Positions 22,372 to 34,682 of a stretch of DNA of 64,000 bases are shown here, piece by piece. Position 1 is the stretch's first letter; every line of letters begins with the position of its first letter. A model generated the notes under the pieces. The model was not told the origin of the DNA, did no database searches, and was given only the letters and a program-made list of their open reading frames with translations. The position numbers and the translations under genes were made by a program. The stretch is from Earliella scabrosa (lineage: Eukaryota; Basidiomycota; Agaricomycetes; Polyporales; Polyporaceae): the NCBI GenBank assembly GCA_022605405.1, contig JABYQQ010000011.1, positions 248,001 to 312,000 on the forward strand, given 5' to 3'.

Positions 22372-23514
22372 TCATACTATGAACATGAACAGAAGATTGC
22401 TCACCTCTCCCGCGTAGAATCCATAAGGAGGATCCATGAGTCGGAACTCCACTCCGCTCCTAGCACAAAACTCGTAGAGCTTCTCCGCGTCCAGCATGCG
22501 AGTGTCCTGACTCAGCCCTGGTATCCCGGGGCGTCGATTGTAGGTGAGAACACGCAGGGCACCATTAGATCGCTCCTGGTACGCGGTCAGGCCTTCCAGC
22601 ATGGCGGCACAGCTCGCGGGGCTCATCGTATCGGATGTGATGTGGACGACACTGGGAGGGAGGGAGTTGAAAGTCAGGGAAGCGTTGAAGGGGAAGTTGA
22701 TCGCGAGCTCTTGCAAGTTGGAGAAGACGGCGAGGTCGTCTGTCTCCCGCACATGATTCACGGAGATCGAGCGGAGAGTGGTGGTGATGCCGAGGCGCAC
22801 TAGCATCGACAAGTCGAATGACGGGCAGTGGCTGTGAATGATCTCCAGGGTCTCGCGAGCGGCTCCAGAGAGGGCCCACTCGATGAAATTATGGGTTCCG
22901 TTGCGCAGATTGTGGTATCGCAGCTCTCGGAGCCGCCAGGAGGGCGGCGACAAGGGAAAGTCCGGTACGTCCCGGATACTGTTGCAGTCAACTTCTAGGT
23001 ATTCAACACTTGAGAAAGCGCCGAGGAGCTGGAAGAGTGGTGTGCAGTGGTTTGACCGGACACGCAAGGCTTGGACCCGAGGGGCCCGCCTGAGCTGTTT
23101 CAGGACCTCGGGTCGGAAACACGCGTGGTAGAGGGTTACTTGCAACTCCCGAAGGTTCGGACACAGATTGAGGACCTCGGCGTATATCTCCTGATGATCC
23201 ATCGTCAACACCAGGGTGCGCACGGCCTCGCGCAGACGGGCTGCATGTTCCGGATCACAGTCGGCCGCTGAAGCCATGGAGTCCTTGAATGTCTTGCACT
23301 GTTTGGCGCCCTTCGTGAGTGCGACATACGTGAAGAGTAGTGGCTGTGCATGTATTCTCCACGCCCGACAGACCAAGGAGTAGTTTCGCAGCCATTTGTA
23401 GTGAGGCAGGAGGTCGTCGTACTGTGCCTCCCTCAGGATGTCGATTACGAGTTCAATCGGTAGAATGACAGGCGGTCTGCGTGGAGTTCGCCCATTGGGT
23501 CCGAGGTTTTGCAT
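22372..23514 (-). CDS. F-box/LRR-like protein, intronless
   Basis: A 380-residue protein with an N-terminal F-box-like segment (VILPIELVIDILREAQ, then LRNYSLVCRAWR, about residues 17-55) and a leucine-rich remainder with LCPNLRELQVTL-type repeats. Such proteins act as substrate adaptors of SCF ubiquitin ligases. Basidiomycetes carry large, fast-evolving sets. The ATG at 23514 places the F-box near the N-terminus. The frame continues upstream without a good coding signal to 23697. A triple 10-bp repeat lies about 180 bp upstream of the start. The target is unknown. Confidence 0.7.
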   Translation of the reverse strand: MQNLGPNGRTPRRPPVILPIELVIDILREAQYDDLLPHYKWLRNYSLVCRAWRIHAQPLLFTYVALTKGAKQCKTFKDSMASAADCDPEHAARLREAVRTLVLTMDHQEIYAEVLNLCPNLRELQVTLYHACFRPEVLKQLRRAPRVQALRVRSNHCTPLFQLLGAFSSVEYLEVDCNSIRDVPDFPLSPPSWRLRELRYHNLRNGTHNFIEWALSGAARETLEIIHSHCPSFDLSMLVRLGITTTLRSISVNHVRETDDLAVFSNLQELAINFPFNASLTFNSLPPSVVHITSDTMSPASCAAMLEGLTAYQERSNGALRVLTYNRRPGIPGLSQDTRMLDAEKLYEFCARSGVEFRLMDPPYGFYAGEVSNLLFMFIV

Positions 23515-24290
23515 TACTAGTCTGTAGTGTTCAGCAAGCTCGATATGCAGGACTCCAAATGAAGGGTACTGACTCAGAGCGCTGAACTTTGGGCTGCCAA
23601 GCGGTGGCAAAGAACGATAAGTAGCACTTAAGCGAAGTTGCTTAAGCGCATGGCAACCGCAGGGCATCGTATTACGTAAGCTGTCTAGATAAGGCAAGAA
23701 CAGGCAAGAACAGGCAAGAACACGAAACCTTGTTTATCCGCACATCTTCAACTTGACGTCCATGCCAAATTCTCGTCAACTGTCGGCAAGCTGGTTGATT
23801 AAACACATCTGCATAAATGGCCTCCTGGGAAGATGCCGACATGTATAACTCGGAGTTACTATGAGAAGAGCCAGCAGTACGGGATCGAGGTAAGCCATCC
23901 GTCGTCACTTCCCTTCCAGTTGTATGTCGCGTGTCGTCAGCTGACATTGTGGGTGTCTGGCATGCGGAGACCCGCATATATTTGCTTTCCGTCATGACTG
24001 ATGTGCCTGTTCCAAACAGCGCGATGTGATCCCGACAACGTGGGCGTGGGAGTGACCAGTTCCTTATTCATTCATCCCGGAAGCCGTTCTGTTGTCGGCA
24101 CACTCCCGCACGATTCATGTGGAGGTGAGATTGAACAGATGTGGCGGCGGAGTGGCTGGTGGTTCAGATTTTGTGGGCGCAGGAGTGTGCTAGAACGGAT
24201 ATGCAGATGATATCAGACGTGCGTCCCACATTCTGCTCATACCAGACACTCTACTGCTACTCAGCATCCTAGTCGTCGTACCGTGCTCCG
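23515..24290. other. Divergent intergenic stretch
   Basis: Promoter region of the F-box gene (-) and of the unknown gene at 24291 (+). It holds a short tandem repeat at 23692-23721 and otherwise nothing recognisable. Confidence 0.45.
23692..23721. repeat. Three tandem copies of a 10-bp unit
   Basis: AGGCAAGAAC occurs three times head to tail without a mismatch, about 180 bp upstream of the F-box start codon. It could be a slippage product or a repeated protein-binding site. Confidence 0.85.
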
Positions 24291-25633
24291 ATGATTACTG
24301 TGGCGGGGAGTCGGGAAGAGCTGATGGAAGAGGTGAAGAGAGCCATCGTCATCGCTCTCACCACTCCTGCGTTCGACGACTGTCCATCACATAGTAAGGT
24401 GGCGGCTACTTGTTCAGAGGATGGATTCGTGAGTCTCATTGGAGTCTCGGCAGGCTGCACGCTGACTATCTCACTCGTTTCATTCAGCTTGTGCTCTCCC
24501 GCAAAGATCGTACATGGAACGACCCCGTGTACAAGCGACACTGGAGGGATCCGGAGGACGAGCTACGACCTTGCACAAGTCAACCTCGACTTGAGGCTGA
24601 CGACACACCCGCTGTCGAACCCTGGAACCAAGCCCCGTGTTGTCGAAAGAACCGCATGGAAGAGTCACAGTCTCCGCCGGTCGACCTCATCGTGCCAATC
24701 AGCGTCGAACCGCTCCCTCCTGATGTCCCGCCCCACAATAGCCATGACGCGGAGGGTCGAGGAGTCATTGAACCGATAGAACTATCAGAAGACGAGATCA
24801 GTCCACGTTGCGACGTACCTGACAGGCCTCGCCACCGCACCTCGAGGAAATATGTGCCACAACCGCCTACCGCGCTCCGCGAAGAGCCCGTCTCGCAAAT
24901 TGCTGCCCTCGAGGTCACGCCCGAAGATCGCGAGAGCGCAGAGCGGCGGTCGAACGTCAGCGCCACCGCGAGGAGCAGACGGTCCAACCAGCGTCGCTCC
25001 CAAGGGAAGTCAAAGGCACGCAAGCCCAGGAACTGGGAGATAAAGTGGCAGCCACGGCCCTTTTCGACGCTCCATGGCGCCGTTACCTGCCTGTTTTGCA
25101 ACGGACCCTGGCCAGGCCTCGGAGAGAAGCGCAGGGTAACAGAAGCCGTCCGACGCCACTTACTCGCGTGCCCCGAGTTTGAGCGCAGCGAGTTCGCGCG
25201 CCACCGCCCTTACGTCCCGAGGGTGCAGCTCGTCGAGCACGCGGTCGCCAGGAAGGAGAAGGTTGCCGTGGCGCAAGTATTCTGCAGGCACAGCCGGAGA
25301 CATAGGGACAGGTGTGCGGAGTTGCACCTGGGCCCAGCGGACGTCGAGGAGAGGCTAGCGCGGTACGCGGTGCTGTACAAGGTAGAGGACTGCGCCTGCT
25401 GTCCGATGTTGCCGTTTTCAAAGTTCGGACATCAGACGGATGTTATGTGCGGCGCAGCGGAAAGTGAGGATTGGAGGACGGGGGAGGACTCCGAGTCGGC
25501 TGTCGGTGGAGGAAGGGGGGCTATGGCAGATGAGGTTAGTGCGGACTCGGACGAGAGCGAGGATGCGGTGGACGCAATGCTGTGCGACCACGAGTGCGAT
25601 GACGATGGAAAGGGGTGGGGTGACAACGTGTAA
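24291..25633 (+). CDS. Unknown protein with a zinc-knuckle-like segment
   Basis: Predicted 427-residue protein from two exons, 24291-24428 and 24488-25633; the intron has a GTGAGT donor, a GCTGAC branch site and a TTCAG acceptor. The middle third is rich in Arg, Ser and Pro with basic clusters (RSRRSNQRRSQGKSKARK), suggesting nuclear location. Around residues 238-268 a CLFCNGPWPG segment followed by HLLACPEF resembles a C2HC/C2H2-type zinc site. A second CRHSRRHRDRC cluster follows. The C-terminus is strongly acidic, with DSDESEDAVDA and CDHECDDD. A DNA- or RNA-binding role is possible but is inference. I do not recognise a named family. Confidence 0.6.
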
Positions 25634-28623
25634 TGGGTCAGATTGCATGGTGTTTGTAGTCATCGGCTAGTAGTCAATGCTGTCAGACTGACCAAGCTCT
25701 TACTCAGACAGGGTGGCGACGCGGATCACAATGACAGTGCTTGATGGAGGTAATTCCATAGAACGGTCTCGGACGCTTGGCCGCTAGATAGAGTTACTTA
25801 TGTCCCGAAGTGGTCCCTCCACACTGAATGACCGTACGGTCGGTAGAGTATGGTGGGCTTCGGGATCAACAAACTTCCGATGTCAGATAAGCGCACCAGT
25901 TGCTTTTTTAGTTGTTCAGTCGCCTGCAGCCTTGTTCGGGTCTATATTGACCTCCGCCTCGAACTTCTGTAAACTTGAAGGCCGAAAAGAGAATGCACAG
26001 GCGGTACCTCCAAACACATCAGCGCCCAGCCCTGAGCGTCGCCTAATACATACGATTGAGAGATGCGCCCATGAAGGTTCTGGCCCGACCCAAGGGGGAG
26101 CCTTCTCCACCCAAGTGTTGTACTGGGTTCCAACTTGCGAGCAATGACTTCTCGGGCCTCCGGCACCTTCTGAGATGCGAAGGTCGGCCGTGGTCAAGAT
26201 TGGAGGCTTTCTGCACCGAGCCTTCGAAACCGTTGAGCGGACGGTATCTGAGGCAATATGAACTTCTTGTCTCTCACGTACCAAGTCGCACCTGACGCAA
26301 CATCTATCAGTGTCTTGCTCCCTAACACACCGAATCAGGATGATGTCCAGATATGTGCGTTGCCGCCAGATGGTTCTGGTAATTTCATATGCGACTCACG
26401 GTGCATACACAATCAGTAGGCTGCCTCGTGCATCCGTAGTCGTGCCACCTTCTCTAGAGCATATTCGCACCCTCGTAAGATGTCACTAGTGACGCGTGTC
26501 GAGAACTGGCGCGGACGTCCCCTATGCTTTCGCAGCAATTGTAGAACGGATGTCCGTCTCCGTTCTCTGCTGTTGGACGTTGCTGCGTGGAAAATACTGA
26601 TCATGAGTTCAACCGCTTCTAAACGGCGAGGCAAGAAGAGAGTTGTTCGACGAGTTTCACGGAGCGACGCTGATCTCATGATACGACTGCGCACATTCTA
26701 TTCCGTCCCCGGGCCGAGCCGAGAATAGTTCGGCTAGGCCCTTCCGTTCACTGGAATTTCGACATGGCATACCACACGATCGATGCCGACTATTTTGGTC
26801 GACGGTCTCGCGGATTAGGCGGGGACATCATGGTGGTGGCTGGTGCACGTTCGAAAGACTGTCAAAGATGCTCATAAGTCGTCAGGTTTACCTCCTCACC
26901 TTGAGGACACCTGGCACCCCTACATACCTGGATATCGCGGTGTAGAGGGATGAACATCCCGGACTTGGACTTGGAGTTGGTGACTGTTGTTCGACGTCAG
27001 CCAATCCTGAGTCGAACAGTCACCGTGACGCTCGCAGTGCACAGCTTTTGAATGTCATTCCCACGGTTTGCCAGCGTGGCAAAGTTTGTGGCTAGCCGTA
27101 ATGAACCTCGACCGTCAGTGGTCACGCAATTTCGTCCATAGGCGTTGATATGGCTGACATTTCGCGTACAGTGTTTGGGTTTACTCGGTGGCGTCTCTTC
27201 AGCAGTACGGAACTTTCCTCTCCGTCTCTGACAGTGTACTGATTCGCATCCTACTACTAGGATCTGCACGGGCGTCGGGAAGGGACCCCGGAGATGACAA
27301 TTTTGACTCGGATTGAATCATAGATCCAACTTCAAGCTTCTTTCTGGACGGGTGGACGCGACGCGCAGACTCTTGGCACTCTTGAGGTCCCCGGAGTCAT
27401 CCACATCTTGCTATATGGGCGTTCAAAGCCCGGGTCCTCTTGAGTCCTCGTGGTACGTTATCGGCGGGACAATGACTTGAGGTCTCGTTATTCTCATCGT
27501 CGTTCGCGCTCTTGTCTATGGTTACCCGCTCACCCTGTCCCGCAGACTGTCACTAGATGTCAGCGAGCGCTTGCCGGCGATAAGAGTGCAGCGCCATCGT
27601 GATCTCACTGTTGATTTCGGGGTGACTCTCCATGCTGCTTCTCCGCGCGCAGAATAGCTTCGGCCATGTGGCTGCGGCGATGGAGAACTACGACAATGTG
27701 CGTCCAACATGCTATCTACACCGTTTCTTTCATGGGCGCAATCGTGGGCAATATCGCGTCTTCGTCGGTTGTCAGTCCGCACTGCATCGCTCAAGCGCTC
27801 ACCTGGGTTACCATCACATTCAACAGCAAAAACTCCGTCTCATTATCGGAAGCGCGATCGCGCCAACTCACGACGCATCATGACCTCGTGTCGCACCACC
27901 TCGTCGAAGATTATCCAAGCGGCGATTCACAGAGAGTCCAGTGAACCCCTGTGACCACGACCGGTCCCCGCCGAGTACACTGGGATGACGCCTTGACAAG
28001 ACGGGCCGAGCATACAGACGGCAAATGACAGTCTGAGCTTGAAGCGTTGGAGATCGGGCGTCAGGGTCCCTTCTCGAAACCCAGTTATTGCAACGTGGAG
28101 CGAACGCCTCGGTCCCTGCGGACGAGTCTGTCTGGGCAGACCTGCGGCGAAGCACACGAAGACGCGATTTGGGCAGCAAACGGTGGATAAGCACGTATGT
28201 CCGCTACGTCACGAACGCAAGATATTTTGCCCTTCACGGGCGGCCTAGATCCGCGTCGGTGAGATCGCACTTTGATCTACCGGTGTTTGCCCATGCTGAT
28301 GGTCAGCTTCTCAAACGAAGGTTGCGCAAGCACTCCATGTGGTCTCCGTAGAGTTCCATGGCGGCATTCCGTCGCGTCTTCGATAACTGCGCGCTGGAGA
28401 TCCATCTCGAAGGGTACGTGAATAGCCGTCTCGGTGTCCGCGTTCCCATCACCTACTTGCTCTGCCCAGACACCCTGAAGGTAGCGCGTGCATCCTGTGG
28501 AAGTGCGAGTGGTGTCCTGCTTATATTGCAGCATGGTGAATGGGAGAAGCACTCCAGGGATCCCTCCTGGCACGAACCCCCGCCCGCTCCAGCTCCAGCT
28601 CCCGCTCGTTCTCGCTCTTCAGA
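25634..28623. other. About 3 kb with no recognisable gene
   Basis: The longest gene-free stretch of the window. Frames are short on all strands, stops are frequent, and no splice-linked model gave a family match. No terminal repeats or transposase motifs were seen. It could hold decayed elements, a non-coding RNA or simply regulatory DNA of ferric reductase 2. Confidence 0.5.
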
Positions 28624-30949
28624 ATGAGCTTCGACGCACTTCTGAGCTTCAACTCGTCCTCCTTCTTGACGTCCTATGCAGCGGTACGCGCTGGGGATCA
28701 TGGTGCAGTTTCTCCGTACGCTGAACTCGACGAGGCAATCCGCGCACAACGCACCCACGAGTACCCTCACCAGCTCTGGTGGCTCATCGCGAGTTTCATC
28801 GGGCTGCTCGCTATCACTCACTTTCTTTCCTGGGCTACCTCGCGTGGTTCCTCAAAAGTCCCATCCCGGGAGAAGACAACCGACCCCGAAGCTGGAGGCG
28901 GCGCCTTGGTGACTCCGGGCGTTTTCTCTTGGCGGAACCTCCCGACTGCTTTGGTCAACCTCTATCGCGTGGTAGCATTCCGATGGTCGCTCAACATCGG
29001 CAAGTCGTACACGCTGAACTTCGCGGAGGTCTTCGTGACGTGCGCATATATTGTCGCATTATTCACTTGGGAGTTCTTAAACAGTACGTGACCTCAGGTG
29101 TGATCTACATTCCCCTTCACTCACACGATCTTGCAGCGACGAACCTGGAGGGACAAAAGTTCGACGCGTACTACTACACGAACCGGGCTGCGGTCCTTGC
29201 CATCAGTCAATTCCCCTTAATCACCGCTCTTGGAACGAAGAACAATATCGTCGCTTGTGAGTGTACCGTTATCGCTCCCAAGAATGTGCCTCAACACGAT
29301 GTGCGTAGATATCACGGGCATCAGTTATGACAAGGTATGTGTCAACGATCTACTTACCATAACGACTATTCTGACCGATATTTCGTAGCTCAACTACATT
29401 CACCGTATGTCTGCTCGTGTTGCGTTCATTTTGCTCTGGGTGCATGCTGGGGGAAAGGCGAGTAATCTCTAGTGTTCTTCCATACCATGCCCGGATATTG
29501 AACTTTTGGCAGCTCCCCTTCTTCGTTCCATACCCTGCCATCTTCGAGTTGTGGTACATCCGCGTCGGTCTCACCGCTCTGAGCGCATTTAGCATTCTCT
29601 TCCTGGTCTCCCTTCGCCCAATTCGATCACGAGCGTATGAGATCTTCTACTTCACGCACTTCCTGATGGTCCTGTGGGTGTATGAACACTCTTGACGTCG
29701 ATTTTGCGACGCTGATCACATCGCAACAGGATCCTGCTCATTGGCGCATACATCCACGCCAACAACTTCGAGTACGGATACTACGTCTGGCCATGCTTCC
29801 TCATCTGGGGCCTCGACCGTTTCCTCCGCTTCGCGCGGGTGGTCTACTACAACCACCTCTACTTCGGCTTCCGCTCCAAAGCGAACCCGCTCGACGCCTC
29901 AGTCGAGCTCCTCTCGCCGCACTTTGTCCGCCTCCACATACACCGCCCACCACACTTCAGCTGGACGCCGGGCCAGACGGCGTTCCTGATCATGCCGACC
30001 GTGTCCGGATTCCCGCTCGAGGCGCACCCGTTCACGATCGCGTCCGTGGACTCGCACTACCAGCTGCAAGATGCGAAGACGCCGACGACTGACGGCGAGA
30101 AGAGGTCTTCGGACACTGTCGATGTCGCGCCGTTCTGGAAGGAGCTCGTGTTCCTCATTAACGTCCGCGAGGGATTCACGAAGCGGCTCGCCGCAATCGC
30201 AGAGAAGGGGGAGAAGGTCAAGGTCCTCGTCGACGGACCGTACGGCTTCTCGCCGAACTTGGACAACGACGACACCGTTGTGCTCGTCGCCGGCGGCTCC
30301 GGCGTCACGTTCACGCTCTCGACGTTCCTCGGCGTTCTCAGTCATGTGCAGAACAAGAAGAGCAAGTGCCGCAAAATCGTGTTCATCTGGTCGATACGGG
30401 ATGCGAGTGAGTACTCGTTCTTCCTTGTCCGTTCAGCGTGCGTAATGACGACGTCCTCGGATGCAGGCCATATTGAATGGATCTCGAGGGCGCTCTCGCA
30501 GGCCCTCGAGCTCGCGCCGTCGGACCTAGAGATTGTCATCCGCATATATGTCACCAGCAAGGGTGCGGGAGACAGATCGAATACCCAGGGCAAACCATGG
30601 AACGAGGATGACTCGATCCACTCATCTGCAGAGGTGGCATCGATCCGAAAAATCCGCCCCTGGTCTCTCCTCGACTTCCCCGCCGTCCAAGTTGTGCAGG
30701 GCCGTCCGGACCTGCCCGCCCTTCTGAAGGAGGAGATCGATGCTAGCACGGGCCGCCTCTCTGTGACTGGTACGTCGGATGCCGACTACTAATGTCCCGC
30801 CTTCAACATGTTGATGGTTCACTTCTGCAGTATGCGGCTCTCAGGGTATTGCCCGCGTGTGCCGGAAGGCACTGCGTATTCCCTTCTCCATTGGGCTTGG
30901 GGGTGGTCCCAGCGTGGTGCTCCACGTCGAGTCTTTTGGATACGCCTAG
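28624..30949 (+). CDS. Ferric reductase-type transmembrane oxidoreductase 2
   Basis: Second FRE-family metalloreductase. Eight exons: 28624-29083, 29137-29256, 29309-29334, 29389-29457, 29513-29673, 29730-30406, 30467-30769 and 30831-30949; 644 residues. Heme histidines are H207/H221 and H274/H288, each pair 13 residues apart. FAD-binding EAHPFTIAS, GPYGF, NADPH-binding VLVAGGSGVTFTLS and VCGSQGIA follow. Intron 4 (29458-29512) appears to use a GC donor (AAG|GCGAGT) because no GT donor gives the right phase. Compared with reductase 1 it is clearly divergent, so this is an old paralogue and not a recent tandem copy. The C-terminus is FGYA instead of the HEE-type ending. Confidence 0.85.
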
Positions 30950-32128
30950 CTGCCTCTGACGACGAACTTTACCGTACGTCTTGATTATGACCTCGATGCT
31001 AGAACATGTATCTGTAGCTATTGTTATCCGATAACCGTGTTTAATGCACGGATCTGCTAGTAGGCTATTATTAGAAGCCGATACATCTGCGCCCACACCA
31101 CACCTGCATAGGATCTGGAGGCCTTGAGGACTGTCGACTTACAAAGGTCTAGATCTGTTCCTGCTCGTATGCTTACCCAATTTAGGCAGCGACGTCACTC
31201 ATGTCATGGTGTTCGGTTCTGGAAGTCCTGTCGTATATAAGGGCGCCGCAAGGAAGGATTGGGTATTCCTCTCCTTCCCCTGCAACCATCCCGTACCCTT
31301 CAACTTGAGTTCTCTCGTATTCAACATCCTGGCAAGTAATGCTCAGCTGAATTAGGTGCATACTGGATAATGGCCTCGACGCGTCTCTGACTGGGCACGT
31401 GATCGCGTCGTCCTGAGGCGCACGGAAGATGCCGAGTGGGGAGTACCCGGAGTCGCACAGGTGACCTTCTCTATTCACTGCAGCTCGTCATAGGGCCGGT
31501 CTTGCGACCTCGATTCACCTCATCTCGTCTTCTCTCGGCCGGCCATTTCCCCACCTTAGCCGTGTTGCAAGACAGCCATCCACTCGACATTCCGAATGCT
31601 TGGTCAACGTGAAGTCGGCTCTTAGGAGGACGCAGTAACAACGGCGTGGGCGCAGTTTGGTCGCAGACCGCCGGTGGCGCAGGTCAGGCGTAGGCTGGAG
31701 AGAATAGCTCGGCGTCAGGACCGGGTGGTGTTCCCAAGACGTCAGATCTACGGCCGCGAAAGGAGCACCGTCGACCGTATGCGGTATGCTTCCGCTCCTC
31801 TCCCGTCAGGTGATAGAGCCCCCTCGAGCAAGGCGAGGGGCCCCGTCGCTTTCCCTCGCTCCCTCTGCAACAGGCCCCGTGCGCCCTGCCGCTCTCACCA
31901 CTCGGCTCAAATCGGGGGACACCGCCCACGACGCTGTCTCGTAAATACGCTCGATATTGCCCCATCTCGTCCCCCTCCCTTCCCGCGCCCCGCTCCCCGC
32001 TCGTACGACTCCGCCCCAGGCCGCGCGTATAGACACCGTCGTTGGACCACCAGAGAGACGCGGGTCCACCTAGAAGATACCACACGACACACGTCCCCGA
32101 CCTAGACAGACGAGGCAGACCCACCACG
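30950..32128. other. Intergenic; promoter of the carrier gene
   Basis: No supported gene in about 1.2 kb. A TATATAA motif near 31234 is not followed by a credible frame. The last 300 bp are C-rich and probably contain the carrier promoter and leader. Confidence 0.45.
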
Positions 32129-33580
32129 ATGTCCAAGTCCATAGAAGACCCCGCTGCCCAGATCCCCGTCAACGGCGCACAGACTGCGGTCGCCGCTCCA
32201 AAGAAGAAGCAGCCCTATCCGTTCTGGCTTGGAGGTATGTGCTGAAATACCGATGCCATCCTAGGCTTGTCGTCCGAGCGGGTTTGGTGATGTCATTGAC
32301 ATCTGTGCGTATCGCAGGTGTTGCGGCCACCATCGCTGCTTCCATCACACAGTGAGTCTGTCTGGCCAATGGACTGGCGGGGATTGCGCGCTCACTGGGT
32401 ACGGCGTCTAGCCCGCTCGACCTGACCAAGGTCCGCATGCAGGCGACGGGCGACAAGGGTATGGTGAACTCGCTGAGGAAGACGGTGCGCACGGCGGGCG
32501 TACGCGGGCTGTTTGATGGTATCTCGGGAACGTGGCTCAGGCAGATGACGTACTCGATCTGTCGGTTCTGGGCGTACGACGAGAGCAAGAAGCTGATTGG
32601 AGCCAGTGCGTTGTTCTGCTAGTTTCTGGAGGTGAGGATGTGCTGATGGGCGTGGGCAGACGAGAAGTCCCCGGCATGGCAGCTCGCTCTGGCAGGGTGC
32701 ATGGGTGAGTGACATGAGTGCGTCGGGCGGTATGTCAACTCACAAGCAGCCTTATATAGCCGGCGGTATCGCGGGCTTCGTCGGGAACCCTGGAGGTCAG
32801 TCTAGCTCTGTATCGGCATCGGTAGCAGTTGTTGACGCGCTGTTGTAGAGATCTTGATGGTCCGCATGCAAGGCGACTTCGCAAAGCCGCCAGAGAAGCG
32901 ACTCAACTACAAGAACAGTATTCACGGGTTGTACCGAGTACGTGCGACCTTGACAACATTGACTGTAGCTTATGCTCATGTGACGTTCTGCTCATGAATG
33001 TAGATGATCAAGGACGAAGGGTGGTCGTCATTGAGTCGCGGCGTGGGTCCCAACGTCTTCCGTGCGATCTTGATGAACGCTAGCCAGTTGGCTTCGTGAG
33101 TAACCTGCCTGACCGGGAGGCGCGGAACGCTGACCTTCGGGTTAGGTACGATTTCTTCAAGGCCTCGCTGCTCAAGACTGGGTATTTCGAGGACAACATA
33201 TACGTGCACACGACCGCAAGTTTCGCTGCGGTAGGTGACTTGATTTTCAGGTCGATGTGGTCCTCATTGTGTCACTGTAGGGTACCGTGGCGACCACGGT
33301 TTGCTCGCCCGCTGATGTCTTGAAGGTGCGTCCCTCGCTGACGTCATGTCGAACACCGCACTGACTGGATGTAATGCAGAGTCGTATTATGAGCGCTTCT
33401 GGCGGCGAGGGCAAGTCAACGATGCAGATGATCCGCACCTCGATGAAGAATGAGGGCGCGATGTTCATGTTCAAGGGCTGGGTGCCGGCCTGGACGCGTC
33501 TCCAGCCCACGACGATGCTCATCTTTATCACGCTTGAACAGCTCAAGCGGCTTGTCGACTGGACTCGTGGTGATCTTTGA
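32129..33580 (+). CDS. DIC1: Mitochondrial carrier, dicarboxylate type
   Basis: SLC25-family inner-membrane carrier, most like the dicarboxylate carrier that exchanges malate or succinate for phosphate. Ten exons: 32129-32234, 32318-32351, 32412-32605, 32660-32704, 32760-32795, 32849-32937, 33004-33095, 33146-33230, 33281-33325 and 33380-33580; 308 residues, the normal carrier size. The three repeat signatures are seen as HPLDLTKVRMQ, NPGEILMVRMQ and SPADVLKSRIM; the second deviates from the Px[DE]xx[KR] consensus, as is usual for this subgroup. A short basic and proline-rich N-terminus precedes the first membrane helix (FWLGGVAATIAASITH). Carrier family is certain, exact substrate probable. 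Confidence 0.85.
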
Positions 33581-34341
33581 TCCCTCTTCATCTTGCATCC
33601 CCCACTTCCACATCACAAATGCCTAAACCCCCTCCAGGGCTCACATGCTGAGCCACACATTCCACATGTATTCACACTATCTTGTCCACGATGCTGATGC
33701 TGATGCTCTGCATGCTGCTGTTGTATGTATGTATGATTGTTGTACACCGCACACTGTCTTTTCTTGTACGTTACGTTGCTGGAGGCGTGGTGGAGACCAC
33801 GGACTTATACCATCCGCGTCGATGCGTTGTCAGTGCTTCTTGAAGTTCTTCTTGTGCCATTCTTAGACTGGCCCCAAACTTAGGCCGCCTCCACAGGCTC
33901 GACCGCTGGTCTCTTGTGTCTCGATCTGCTGTTCTGGACCGCGTGTGTGCCCCGCCTTCCCCTCAATTGTGCCAGATTGTGCCCCGGTGTGAATGTGGCC
34001 TAGCCTATGAATGGGGTGCGGGGGAGGCTGTGCACGACTCTGGAACATGGAGCAGACGTGTTCCGCCTGCGTCCCGAACCGCCCCGGTTTCGCCCACGGA
34101 GTTCTTGACCCGGCTTGACCGCGCAGGATCTGTTGCGGTCCGGCGTGCTTGTGACCGTGCTCGTGAACGGTTGCACCCGAGAGTCTCAGGTAAGAGTTTA
34201 GTAGTAGTCTGTTGTGGCCAGCGACTCCGACTGGACGCGGTGAGAATGAAGCTGGATGAAGTTGGTGAGACGGCCTGGGTCGTTTGACCTATAGGCGGCT
34301 CGCGATCGAGAACCGGCGAATAAGTCGCTTGTGCCAAGCGG
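33581..34341. other. Intergenic, nothing recognised
   Basis: 3' flank of the carrier gene and far upstream region of the transcription-factor gene. Frames here are short or antisense-like. Confidence 0.4.
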
Positions 34342-34347
34342 TATAAA
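34342..34347 (+). promoter_or_regulatory. TATA box
   Basis: TATAAA in the context GCGGTATAAATCAC, 335 bp before the transcription-factor start codon. It would imply a leader of about 300 nt, so the assignment is tentative. Confidence 0.35.
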
Positions 34348-34682
34348 TCACAGGGGCAGCCCGAGAGTCGCGGACCCAGCGGAAGTTTCTTTATCTTTAG
34401 ACTCCGCGTTGCCGCACAAGATGCCGGCAGCGTAGGACGCAAGCGGAGCTGAGCGGAGCGCGGGAATAGAAGCGGGGTGTCTACCAAGATGTCATTAGTC
34501 ATGCTCTGCGAAGTAAATGGAATTAATCGGTCGCGCCTAGCCTGTCCCCGCACCGTCCGCATCTCTGCCTTTCTCTTGCTTTCTGCGTTCATCAGTCGCA
34601 CCACCCTGGCCTCCTCAAGTTCTTGACTTTGTACGCACGAAACGCGAACATTCACGACGAGCATTGCGCGCATACATACACC

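Noticed and set aside
27632..27954. Plus-strand frames with a hydrophobic stretch, possibly a decayed membrane protein (DUF6534-like)
   Set aside because: No conserved motif, no consistent splicing and stops in all frames.
31231..31240. TATA-like TATATAA
   Set aside because: No credible gene starts within the next several hundred bases on either strand.
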